Shown in pieces: positions 35,998 through 46,952 of a stretch of DNA of 60,000 nucleotides (within the stretch, counting starts at the first letter, position 1; each line of letters starts with the position of its first letter). The DNA is from Owenia fusiformis (taxonomy: Eukaryota; Annelida; Polychaeta; Sabellida; Oweniidae), in the NCBI GenBank assembly GCA_903813345.2, contig CAIIXF020000012.1, positions 7,155,615 through 7,215,614 on the forward strand, read 5' to 3'. The notes beneath the pieces are model-generated. The model did not search any database and was not told where the DNA came from. It was given only the letters and a program-made list of their open reading frames with translations. The translations under genes were made by a program, and so were the position numbers.

Positions 35998-36560
35998 TGA
36001 GTACGTAGATGACGACTGCAGGAAATAGGTATGCTTGTCAACAACACAAGTAGATTCACTATTCAACTTAATACTTTGCAAAAAAAAATTTTTTGAACTA
36101 CTAACTCGAGAGAATAAGTAAAGGGAAAACAAAATGAATTATTAAAGATATTTATTTGTTGATTTTATGATATCATTTTATGATATTATATAGGCAGATG
36201 GTAAAATGTTAGTGTTAATTTTTTATTTGGAGATCAGTGTACTGTACAATCCAGCAACTAAAGGCCAGCAACATGGTTTAATTATAGGATGTTATTTTAC
36301 AGTCAAACACATGGCACTATATTTGAGATGGCTGACTCTCCATCTTTCATTGGACCATATCTTGTACGGAAGGTGGATGGCTATGATCGCCTTAGAGAGT
36401 GCAGAAATGACGAGTGCAGAAATAGGTTTGCTTGTCATTAAAACATAGATACGCCAGAAACTTGATATTATGAAGAAAACATTTTTGAACTAAACATCAT
36501 GTTATAACTTGATAGAAAAAAGGAAAATAGTTTTATTATTAAAGATATTGATTTGTTGAT
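35998..36560 (+). repeat. About 397-bp tandem duplication covering the 5' end of the cGAS-like gene
   Basis: Segments of the first unit recur about 397 bp downstream: ATGACGACTGCAGGAAATAG (36010) and ATGACGAGTGCAGAAATAGG (36407), TTATTAAAGATATTTATTTG (36141) and TTATTAAAGATATTGATTTG (36536), and CACTATATTTGAGATGGCTG (about 36314) and CACTATATTTAGAATGGCTG (about 36567). In the first unit ATG at 36328 opens MADSPSFIGPYLVRKVDGYD, nearly matching the start of the real protein, then runs out of homology and stops at 36441. It is a truncated decoy of exon 1. Confidence 0.8.
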
Positions 36561-36580
36561 TAAATGACACTATATTTAGA

Positions 36581-38276
36581 ATGGCTGACTCTACAGCTAT
36601 ACCTGTTCCATCTTTTATTGGACCATATCTCGTACGGAAGGTAGATGGTTATGATCACCTTCGAGATTTTGTGAACATCATATCATTCAATGCCAACATT
36701 AAGAATCGATTTACAGTGGAAAAGCTAATAGAGCATACATCATATGTTGAAGATTTTGTTGGCTCATTATGCAAATTCGTTGGAGAAAAAGTTCCTGGGT
36801 TAAGGATAAATGAAATAATAAGACGTGGTAGTTACTATGACAATGCAAAGGTGATGTCACCGGATGAGTATGACTTCATGCCAATTTTAGCACTTTCCTA
36901 TGATGATGCTGTAAATGTGAAGGATCCGCCAAAAGAATGTTCATTTGCTGCTAGGGGATATAAGGTAAACCAACTTTTTTCTTGATGACATCATTGAAAC
37001 ACTTTTCAAGAAAAGTATGTCAGGAATAAATTGTTCTGTTGCTTGTCACTGGGCAAGTCAGGGGTCTGTTAGAATTACAGACAACAAGCAAAAGGAATGA
37101 CAACATGCTGATGAAACCACTGCTGATGTTAAAAATTCGAGAAAAAAGAATTAGCCTTTTCAATGATTCTGTTGCTTTCCACAAAATTTTGACTGTTTCT
37201 CAAATATTTCTACATGTACTAATATGTTTTTTCAGCTTATCAACATTAACCCAGACAATCTGAAAGAAGAAATTCCTAGAGGATCATGGAGGAAGAATAA
37301 AGATGGGGAATGTCAGTTAGACTTAAAAGTGCTTATGATACTACTACATATTGTGAAAGATTTTGTTATACAACACAGTAAATTCAGAGAAGAACTTTTG
37401 GAAGATCCAAATGCTGTATATGATGAAGGAGTGACAAGCATGCAGCAGTTTTTACATGGTACTTGTATTATGTTACGTATGTGGGCCCCTTTATGCACCA
37501 CAGACATAGATCTTTGTTTCTGCATCGAGCAGAAGAATCAAAGTGATGAACGAAGAGTTTTGGTTGGTGACTGTATAAATGGAGGAGGTTGTGGGTATTG
37601 TACACTGAAAGGAAGAAGTACTCCTGGGTCTGTAGATCACTGGACTGAGTCATTCTTCGATATTTCACCTGATCAACATTTATACATTCTAGACACAATG
37701 CATAAGAAATTATTTGTGACATTGAAATTTCTGTCATATCTTCTAAATAAGAGGCTATATGATATTCTAGAGGGAGATATCAGCATCCAGAGAGAATTGT
37801 CTTCATACGTCTACAAGATGATTTTGTTACATCATCAACATTCTTGCCAAAGTACAAACATCGGGATATGTTTTGAAACAATCGTTGAACTTTATTTCAA
37901 CAGATCAACCAAGAATGATGCTGACACTGTTACTTATTCCCCAAAGGGAAAGGAAGAAATCGTTAAAATCCCAGATATATATTTTCCAAAGAGGACAGTT
38001 GTGGACATTGAATCTGAGCACCTACTTGAATTTGTGTTGTTGCTATGGATTCAGAGGCATGTAAAGCACAACACAAATACTACATGGTGGAATGACCTCT
38101 TAGATAAGGATTTCCCAAATAATGTTAAACAAGGAGACCTACTACAAACACTTCTTGATACATTAAAATGGGTTATCCAGTTCCAGGACCCTAGAACAGA
38201 TGCCCCTAAAGTTAATCCACGCTATACATGGATACATGATGATAATGTCAAAACTGTGGTTGCACTTTCTGACTAG
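36581..38276 (+). CDS. cGAS-like receptor / Mab-21 family nucleotidyltransferase
   Basis: Two exons, 36581-36964 and 37236-38276, joined in phase 0 through GTAAAC and TTTTTTCAG, encode 474 aa. The nucleotidyltransferase motif RRGSYYDN places Gly83-Ser84, SPDEYDFM gives the acid pair Glu96 and Asp98, and TTDIDLCFCIE gives the third acid, Asp220. All three metal-binding residues are therefore present. The C-terminal lobe matches the Mab-21/cGAS helical domain: WTESFF at 264, LSSYVYKMILL at 316-326 and ICFETIVELYF after it. The His-Cys-Cys-Cys zinc thumb of vertebrate cGAS is missing between W264 and about 290. Family members sense foreign nucleic acid and make cyclic dinucleotides that activate STING; that this one does so is inference. 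The 5' end has a partial duplicate upstream. AATAAA lies at 38655-38660. Nested sense in MTO1 intron 7. Confidence 0.88.
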
Positions 38277-38751
38277 ACCTATTATTGTTTGAATGCAAAA
38301 ATTCTAGGCATGGGAAAATGGTTACCTACTCATCTGTTCAACAATACAAAAAATGTTAGGGGGTGTATTTACCTCTTTAATTTTTAAATTGTGTTTTCTT
38401 AAATTACATTTTTCAAACAGTAGTAACACAAAAAAAGTTAGAAGAAAGAAGATGCAAACTATAGGTTATTTTGAATTTCATGAAACCTTGGTATATTTTT
38501 GTGTCAGAATAAGAAAAATTGGAGTTCAAAATTAAAGTTTTCACTTCAGGAGCCAAGTAAAATATATTTGCAACTACATGTAGCTTCATTTCTCAAGAGG
38601 GTTCGCTAGCATTAAAAACATAATTTTTGAAATTAAATTGTAGCCTGAATGTACAATAAACAATAATATTTCAGTCACTCGTTTGTATTTTATAATACTT
38701 TATTCTACCTTGCACTTGAGAGATTTGAGCATGATTGACATTTTATAGCAT

Positions 38752-39202
38752 TCATGGAGTAAGTTCACAGCAAATGAAAACATCCTCATCTGTTTCACTA
38801 GATATACATGTACCAGTGTGTTCACTTCCTGTAATGGAGTCACACGCCTGTTCCTCTGTTGGGTCAGCAGCCATGCAATCAGTTGTAACTCCATTAACCT
38901 CATCCAGCTCAGTGCACCAATCTGCACAATCCTGTGGACATTCTTGAGCTGAAACAAGGCATGTCATACTAGTGATACAAAGTGACTACTATAAAAGGTT
39001 TGATCTTCTTAATGTTCTTAACAATTTAAAGCCAATGTTGTACTGATGCTTTTAGGAAAGGAAATCATGAAATCATCATAGAGTAAATGGAATACCATAA
39101 TAGTATATTTATTTATTTTATATTTATTTCTATTCATATTTATTAAAGGAATACCTTACCCATTGTCACTGCAAGGAGTGATAACAAGACTATTTGTATC
39201 AT
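38752..39202 (-). CDS. Small secreted acidic peptide with eight cysteines
   Basis: Two exons on the - strand. Exon 1 (39202-39160) encodes MIQIVLLSLLAVTM plus the first base of the next codon, a compact signal peptide, with donor GTAAGG. Exon 2 (38948-38752) follows acceptor TTTCAG in phase 1. The total is 79 aa, with a mature part of about 65 residues. Cysteine spacing is C-x3-C-x3-C-x12-C-x10-C-x11-C-x11-CC. The mature region is acidic, with many Asp and Glu and very few basic residues, which argues against a classic cationic antimicrobial peptide. I do not recognise the family. AATAAA on the - strand at 38699-38704 lies only about 40 bp from the poly(A) signal of the convergent cGAS-like gene. 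The acceptor region reads ATGCCTTGTTTCAG, resembling the 3' end of the GTCACCACC element. Confidence 0.78.
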
Positions 39203-39668
39203 CTTTGCAAAGTAATCAGTCGAGCAGTCCCGGGTGAGAGCTTTGGTTTTTAAAAGTTTTAATTCTCAATTACCTACATGTACAGTATTTGATTTTTTGT
39301 TATTTTTATCTAAGGATTGAGATGACTTCTGTCAATATTCTCACACTTTGAATTGAAAGTTCATGGCTTCATTATCCAGTGTGTTACCTTGAGTTCACAG
39401 TCAACAAACTAAGTTATGATTAATAACATGTGACTATTGTTAACATTTTATTTTTATAAACACACATATCGCTACAAGTTTTTTTGTAAATTCACTGTTT
39501 TGGTTTGAGCTTTATCAATGTGGTCCTGTCAAGGTATAGAAATGACTCAAGTGCTTTCTGTAATTTTAGCTTTCTTTCATTGACAGGATTTTCATACTTT
39601 CATTCTTTAAAAATGTATATTATAAGACAATGTGATATCCATTTTTCGTACATGATTTTCAGCATGAG

Positions 39669-42600
39669 TTATTTGTGATTTGCGCTTTCTGAGTCAAAAC
39701 AAATATTTGTCAATGAAGCAGTTTCCTTCTCATCAGAAGTCATTGATTTAGAGCCATTATCTTCTGTTTTGAGTTTCCTGTTTGCCTTAGGACTGGGCTG
39801 GGGTGAATTTATCAACAAGTTTGGGCTCATGCCATCTCTGATTTTCAGTTTTCTTCTTGGAGATGGGCTCCTCGAAATCATTGGAACGTGACGTGGACTG
39901 AGGTTGTTTGTTGTTGATTTATGTCGGTCAGATTTGTCAAAACTTAAAGTTCTTTGTCTTGATGACCTCATATTACTGGTCTCAGTTACAAAATGGCTGT
40001 CATTATTTCTAAGATGACTGTCTGACCTTGGACTGATAGTGACATCTATTAATCCAATCGATTGTGGTGGAGGGCTGTTGAGTGGTAGAGTGTGATTGTT
40101 TGGGCTTAGTTTCCTTCTAGATAGAACGGGGCTTGTATCTGGGGTTACAAAGGGACTCGTCAGTGGAGTACCAGCCGGAGACAAACTTGGGAGCTTGAAT
40201 CTGTTTTCAGCACTCAATGATCTTTGATCCCTGTTATTAATATCCAATAAATTATGTCTAGGAGATCTAGTTTTGGACAATTCTGATTGTAAGAAAACAA
40301 TCTGGTTATTGAGATCCCCTATTTTCACCTCTTTATCATGTAGCTCATTTTGCAGCTCATTTCCTCTTCTTATAAGCTCATTAAGTTCCCTTTTTACTCC
40401 AATTATTGTTGATGTTATGGGTTTATTTGTAAAATGATGAAATGCTTTCATGTCAGCATTACTTTCAATTTCGTTGATTTCTGTAATGAATTTGAAATCT
40501 AAAGATTTTGGTCTTAAAGATTGGTCTAATTTGTTAAGTTCCGAAATTGTGTCATCCATAGCTTTATTCAGAGTCTCTGTATATTCTTCAATGATATCAA
40601 TAATGGGTATATCACTTCCTTTATGGATCTTTAGAAGATTTAAAACAGCTATTTTATCTTTATCATTTACTGTTTCAATTTCAGAAGAAAATGTCTTCAG
40701 ATTTGAATATTTCTCAATGAGAGCATTGATATTTGTTTCCAAAGTCTCAGTACTTTTATTTAAAGGATCCCATTCTATGTCCTCAGGTGCTTCACCTAAT
40801 GATTTCCGTATTAGTTTATTAACTGCCCACACTTGGTTTTCTAAATGGAAAAGGTTGTCACTAAGTCGATGGATCGAGCGTTCACCAGCTTCTGCATGCC
40901 TCATTTGTATTGTGACATCATTGTCATAGCGATTTCTCAAAGCCTTAAGGTTGTCTTGTAATCTATGAGTTTCTCTAGCTGCCCCTTGCTCTGCATCTTT
41001 TAGTCTTACTTCAAGGCTGTGGGCCTGAAGAAGAATGTACTATGTTTCATATTACCTATTTTAAATTTGGAAAGAGGCCTTGCAGTGTACATGTATCTGT
41101 TCCATTGATGGATTTTGAACACAAAACTTCTTTACTGAAAATACTAAGGCTTGAAAAATTGATCAAATGGTTATTGTGGAATGATAGTAAAAAATTATAA
41201 GGATGCATGCATCTCCTATAGATCAATTCATTCACTTACATGTACCATGTGTAAGTCTGGGGATACTGTATTTTTAAACAGGTAATTCTGATTTTTTCAA
41301 TGGTAGAAAAAGGCACTGACCCCTTCAGAGAAAAATACCAACATTTTTTATTTCAATATTTTATATAAATAAATCAGTTGCATTAACACAAATGTTACAA
41401 CTGACCAGATCTAAGCAAGAGACACAAATAACATTCCTCTTTCTAAACCAACATATACAATTACCTGTGCCTCCTTCTGAACAAGCAATCCTTTGTATTT
41501 CTCTATCTGATCAATCTGATTGGCTCGTATGGTCATTGCAGAGGCTTTCATTGCAGGGGAGCTCTGCCATTGGGATTTGTTTACCTCCTCTCTTACCTAT
41601 AGCAGAATTAGTTGATGTTTATTGGCATGACATCTATATATTAATTTTGGGATTAATATCCTCAACTGGTTTGCCAGGTTCTCATTTCATCTTCAATAAT
41701 TATTTGCCATTTGTGGGCTTTTAAGTGAATGATGTGCTTAGATTTTGAATAATTAATTTTAACAAGAAATACTGTGACATTTTGTTTATATTCATAATAT
41801 AATATTTTTGATTAACATTGTTTTTATGTCACCACCACAAGTTGTTATAGTCTGGGGTTATCATCTCCAACACTTTTGTGTTAGAATAAGGTTCTGTAAC
41901 AAATGGGAGGTAGTGACATTTTGCACATTGATGCCTTGTTTACCTTTTGTTGGACATAGGTTAGTAAGATATCTTTCTCCTTGTTGTGGATGTGTTTCTG
42001 TAGTGAGGGTACTCGCCAAAAGAGGTCATTGATGTTGACACCATCACTCTGTGGAAATGCTGAGAAAAAAATTGATGATACATTTTATAATAATTTTACT
42101 AATAAATGTTCTTATTTGTGGTAGAGTATATTGAAATAAAAAACAAGTATAATGTATTAGAATCTGCTAAACTATGGAAAATCCAAAGATAAAATATGCA
42201 TGTGAGATTATGCTGATTTGAACGAGATTATTTTTATTTCCTAGAGTGGATCCAGAAAGTTAATAGAAAGGCTTCGTACAATGAGTTGAATATACAGGGT
42301 GGGCCAAAAAATGCCTTTTTTTCAAAATGCTTTAACTTTTTTAATTTTTGATATTAATCATAATTTGCATACCAAATAAAACTTGAAGTTGTTATCTAGC
42401 CATGGAGCATGAATTATACACTTTTACTTGAATAAAATATGTTACCAGTGTCTCACTTAAATATGTGGTGTGCCATGAGAAATAAGCATAATTTGCAAAA
42501 TGTTCCTGAACTGATACGACCTGATGATCGCCAAGCTAATAGCCCTTATGCAAACCCCAGTGAGTATAGGGTATGGGAAGGTCTCCAGGACATCGTATGA

Positions 42601-43779
42601 AGGCACCCAATCTAGAAAATTGCTCAACTAAAGCTGGCAATTAAGACAGGTTGAAGAAAACTTAGCTAACATTTCATTGATACTGCTATATCAGCAAGGC
42701 GACTAAAACTAAAATCTATTATCAAATGGCGTGGCGGACCAATTGAACTCCTCTTTTAGATCAAATATAATCCCAGTTGAAGGACTTGTTACATAATATT
42801 ATTACTAAGAACCCTTGGCACTATATAACTACAAAATTTGGGGTATGTAGGTTGGAAAATAAAAAAGTTGTAGTGTCTTGAAAAAAAAGTGGCATTTTTT
42901 GGCCCACCCTGTACATTGTATATACATGAACTGTACCTTCTTCCTGTAACATGTGGTCTGAGAGAAAGGAATGGTTGCATATTTGAAGGACTGAGCAGAA
43001 TTGTTTGTATGCGGCCTTTGGGCGCTTGGTTAGTAACTCTAGCATATAGGCCACCCTTTCACCTGCCTCTTTAGACTGCAAATACATAAATGTTTTCATA
43101 CTACATGAATTGTTTACAGCTTAACTGTATATTTTGCTCATTAAGATTAATATACAGTAAAACCTGTCCAAGTAAAACACTTTTGGTACCTCTAAAAGGG
43201 ATTCAAAACTAATTAGTGTATTTCACTTTACAATAAAGAACATGCTATCCAGAGCCTTTATAAACTAAAAGATTAACTGCAATGTGAAACCGACAGTGAT
43301 CTCCCCAGCATTAAAGCAAGTGGGCACAGCACCCACCTGAGATTTTAAAAACAGGCTTGCCACCTGAAAATCCATTTGCATCAACTTTCAAATGAAAATG
43401 GAAATTGGCATATTTTTGTCTGAGTTGAAAAAATGAGAATTTTGCACCTGATAGAGAAAAAATCCTGTGGAGACCACTGAGCAAATATTTTAAGATGGCA
43501 TGAAAAGGTAACATTATTTTAGAGACATATTTCTTACATAGGCCATTCCGTATAATTCCCTTTATAACCATTTTTATGTTATTTTATTCATTACTTTGTG
43601 GCCTTTCCCCTTTGCACTTAAACTATTAACAATTAGTTATTTACCTTAACATCCTGTATCATTGTCCTTGTAAGTACATTCATCTCTGTCAATTTGTCGT
43701 ACATTTCATCTGTTAATGTTATGTTGGATGTAAGCAGGTAGTGGTTCCTCTCCAAGAGGTGACGATACTTTTCATCCAT
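39669..43779 (-). CDS. CARD and coiled-coil protein with Ser/Pro-rich tail (CARD9/CARMA-like adaptor candidate)
   Basis: Five exons on the - strand: 43779-43645, 43075-42937, 42059-41944, 41596-41465 and 41024-39669. All have GT/AG borders and consistent phases (0, 1, 0, 0) and give 625 aa. Residues 1-92 form a death-fold CARD: an opening helix MDEKYRHLLERNHYLL, then LTDEMYDKLTEMNVLTRTMI, then ERVAYMLELLTKRPKAAYKQ with FCSVLQ. Residues 131-400 are heptad-like coiled coil (for example IDQIEKYKGLLVQKEAQAHS and LNELIRRGNELQNELHDKEV). The tail, about 400-610, is rich in SP/TP sites such as SPAGTPLTSP, TPDTSPV and RSPSPRRK, suited to proline-directed kinases. The CARD-then-coiled-coil order matches CARD9/CARMA adaptors, which nucleate BCL10 filaments and activate NF-kB. 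No MAGUK module follows. Orthology is not established. Confidence 0.85.
41821..41941 (+). repeat. GTCACCACC element, copy 4, abutting a CARD gene donor site
   Basis: From TTTTTATGTCACCACCACAA through CTGTAACAAATGGGAGGTAG to TTTTGCACATTGATGCCTTG TT. On the - strand its end reads as the splice donor GTAAACAAGGCAT of the third exon of the CARD gene, so the exon edge (41944) and the element edge are within 2-3 bp. Confidence 0.85.
42295..42911. mobile_element. Mariner-like non-autonomous element in CARD gene intron 2
   Basis: CAGGGTGGGCCAAAAAATGC at the left and GCATTTTTTGGCCCACCCTG at the right are exact inverted repeats. TA flanks both sides. The 617-bp interior has no recognisable transposase. 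The right end is only 25 bp from the donor of the second CARD exon (42936/42937). Confidence 0.88.
43294..43479. mobile_element. CAGTGATCTCCCC MITE, copy 3
   Basis: Left end CAGTGATCTCCCCAGCATTA and right end CTGTGGAGACCACTG. Same interior as 32413-32602. No target duplication remains. Located in CARD gene intron 1. Confidence 0.7.
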
Positions 43780-46700
43780 GATTAAAGTAAAGCTTTGTCG
43801 TTATTTCAATCTTCATCAATTCCACTAGTTACAAAATATCACACTTTGCACAGTAGTTGAAAAAATAGTTCAAATATTGTTTTGTATTGTCGATATGATT
43901 AATCCAATACAAATTGAAAAAGAAAACTGTGCAAACCTTGTTAAAAATTGTGTCAACGTAAACAAAAATGTGGTAATCACTACATCAGGATAGAATGATT
44001 ATCCTCAAGGTCATAGAGTGCAACTTATTTTCCAACTAATGGTGGTTATACGTTGAAAACTACCAATTGTCATCTATAATTTGTACCTGTCATTGTTTCA
44101 TTGAAATAACTAATAATCTATCTTGGTAAGGTTTGTTTAAAATTATAATCCTTAAAGCATAATGTTATTGTTTATTTGCTAGTGGTTTGGTTAGAATGAG
44201 TTTTTGAAGGAGTTAACGTTAGCTCGTTGGGTTGCTTTCCAGTTCAGATTTTCTAATCCTTCTTGTTCATTTTTTTTATTTCAACTCCCAATTTCTTGAT
44301 ATTTTGCTGATTTTCTAGTCTCATATGCTGAATTTATAGTCACTAAGCTACTGATATTTGTATTCACCAAGCTTCATATCACATATCTTCCTGCAGGTAT
44401 GATGATGATTGTTCTCTTATGCTTTCTGTAGATTACACATCATTTGTAAAATAATTGATGATGAGTAGATTTTTATTATTGGTTTTATTGTTGTTTCCAC
44501 ATGAGACCCTTTGGGGCTGAAACATTAGGTCTTTGGGGGAAAAGTCGGGTTTACTAATGACCATATTAGGAGTGAAGCCCAGGGAAATTGATCACCATAT
44601 AATAAGTGGGTAATTGGTATATGAATGTCAAGCATACATGGCATATACTGAATTGTAGAGAAAAACAAAATGTTTGAAAAATAGGCTTTTCAGTTATTTC
44701 CTGACATTTCTATCTAATCTGGTATCATATACAGTAAACCTATGTACTGTATAATTTTTTGCTGAGAAAAAACATTCAGTGTTGGTAGGTGTTCATTACA
44801 GAGAGGGTAATTTATACAGAATTCAGTAGAGTATGTGTGGAGGAGGGGTGTCCACTAGAGAGAGGTGTTTTTACTGTTGTTGTTTCATGTTAATTCAAAT
44901 TATTTTGAATTTCTAAAAGTGACTGATGACCAGGTGGTAACATTTTAATAAATTATTTAACAGATTCGCACGTCATAGGTTATCATGGGAATTACAAATT
45001 TTCAAAAGTCATTCACCATTTCTAAATTAAGGTCACAGCTTACGACCAAGACAGAGCATCTATCTGTCATCACATAGAACGTAGTGATTGAGTTGGGGAA
45101 CTGACAATGTAAAAAAGTGGAAAGTAAAATCTTAAGAATGGAATTTCACTTGTGAAAGCACATTGTCCCCATCTTGATCTGTCAAGTATTTCTTGAGACT
45201 GAAAGAATGCACTTGTTTAAATAGACTACCAGCATTGATTGTATTTAATGTAACTCAATGTAACTTAATGTTATGCTTCAACAGCTTTTCAATATTTCAT
45301 GAATCATATTCAAAATGTCACATTCGGACAAGTCTAATTAAAAAGGTTTCCAGAGATGAATTTTTATCTTGAATATCTTTTGGTGGCATTATCATGCTAC
45401 TTTTACATTATTATCTCCTATAAACAATGTACATCATTAAGTATTAATGTAACCTTTCTAAAGTATCTTATATCATGAATTTCAAGAGGAGTGCCAATAA
45501 AAGTCATGTTATAACACGAAGGGAGTTGATGCAAAGACCATTTGATGCATCATGCGGGATTTGGGGGGGGGGGGCGGTGGTGATGGACTGGTGGGGGGCA
45601 CTCTGAACAAATCTTTGAAGAAAATATGCCGATCATCGTTTAGATTTCCATCCCAAATTTAAAGATTTTTTTACATCTTATCAGAAATTAGACCCTAATA
45701 AAAAAGAAGAAACTGTGCTGAAAGATTTTAATATTTTAATTATCATATTGCGTTCATATTCTGTTTAATTAAAATAAAGCAATCTCTTCATTTGTTTGGT
45801 TAGAATGTTATACCCATGCCTACCTATCGAGTACCCTCTCCTCTCTTTGATTGCTTGAATGACAGTTGATTAATACCATTTCATGATTTATTAATTATAA
45901 AAAAAAGGTTCATGGTATAATTTATTGGTACTTTATCAATCAGATTTGTTCATTTGTGTGTATTATAATAACAATATTAATGATTAAATTAATTATTTGA
46001 CATACCTGATTTTCCATAAAATTTCCTCCTGTCTTCAATATTTTCAGAAAACAGTTAAAACACTGTATATTAAAGTCTATACATCTTCAGAGAATATCAA
46101 ATAAAAATGAGATTTTATAGAAAAAAGTACTTACAAATAAATCAATTCCTTAACATGTCCAGTAATGTGTACTCTCAGATATCAAATACCTTGGTGTCAA
46201 ATATACTTCAAAAGTTCTTTATTGATTAACATGTATTTTTCAAAGCAAGAACAGGTCTGCAAATGGCCTTGGAACACAAATCTCAGGTTAATCAAACAGA
46301 ATTTACCCTCGGAAAACATGATGGTGTGATTTGGCATGTCCCTTTAGCTTTTGATAACTAGAATATTATGACAAAATATTTGTTTCCATAAAGTAAAAAA
46401 AAGATCTTCATCTATATTTACTTTTTTTATCAGATTTACTTATTTAGGCTTTTTTTATAATAAATTAAATGTGGAAACATTTAGTTTTGCTGTACTGTAA
46501 TTTTATGCAAGGGTTAAGATTGGATGAAAGCATTTTAGTTCTGGCATTCTATGGAATCAACTTGATAATTGTATAATAAAGCACTCTTATTTGTACAAGT
46601 ATGTATTATAAAGTATTATAGGTTTTTCACCTAACTTAACCTTCTAAATGATTATTTTATTATTTAGTACAATATCAAAACACCAGAACATAGAAATATT

Positions 46701-46789
46701 TTTCTGAAATTGTAAGTAATTTTACACCAAAAGTCTAATTTATTACATGATAAGTCTCTCATTTCCAATGTCATTATAAAACAATTAGG
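43780..46789. other. Upstream of the CARD gene: AT-rich, no gene seen
   Basis: This stretch should include the CARD gene promoter and possibly a 5' UTR exon, but I see no convincing core promoter. A pair of TACAGTAAACCT and AGGTGTTTTTACTGT ends at about 44728-44880 looks like a small member of the TACAGTAAAACC family. A G-tract lies at 45560-45600. Confidence 0.45.
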
Positions 46790-46952
46790 TTTTTATGTCA
46801 CCACCAGAAGTAGATGGCGTTTGGGAGTTTGTATTCAGTGTTCGGTAGCTGGCATTCGGTATCTGTAACAAGTGGCAGGTTGATTACTGACATTGTGTTT
46901 ACAGGTCTGTAACAAATGGCAGGTGATGACATTTTGCATATTAATGCCTTAT
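46790..46952 (+). repeat. GTCACCACC element, copy 5, partly duplicated internally
   Basis: Starts TTTTATGTCACCACCAGAAG and ends GATGACATTTTGCATATTAA TGCCTTAT. The CTGTAACAA(A/G)TGGCAGGT segment occurs twice, 46862-46882 and 46905-46925, so an internal duplication is present. Confidence 0.8.

Noticed and set aside
36206-36448. 80-aa + strand frame upstream of the cGAS-like gene
   Set aside because: Its frame does not match the duplicated exon start at 36328; it is a chance frame over the duplication.
40450-40929. 159-aa + strand frame
   Set aside because: Antisense shadow of the large CARD gene exon, whose coding strand has domain and splice support.
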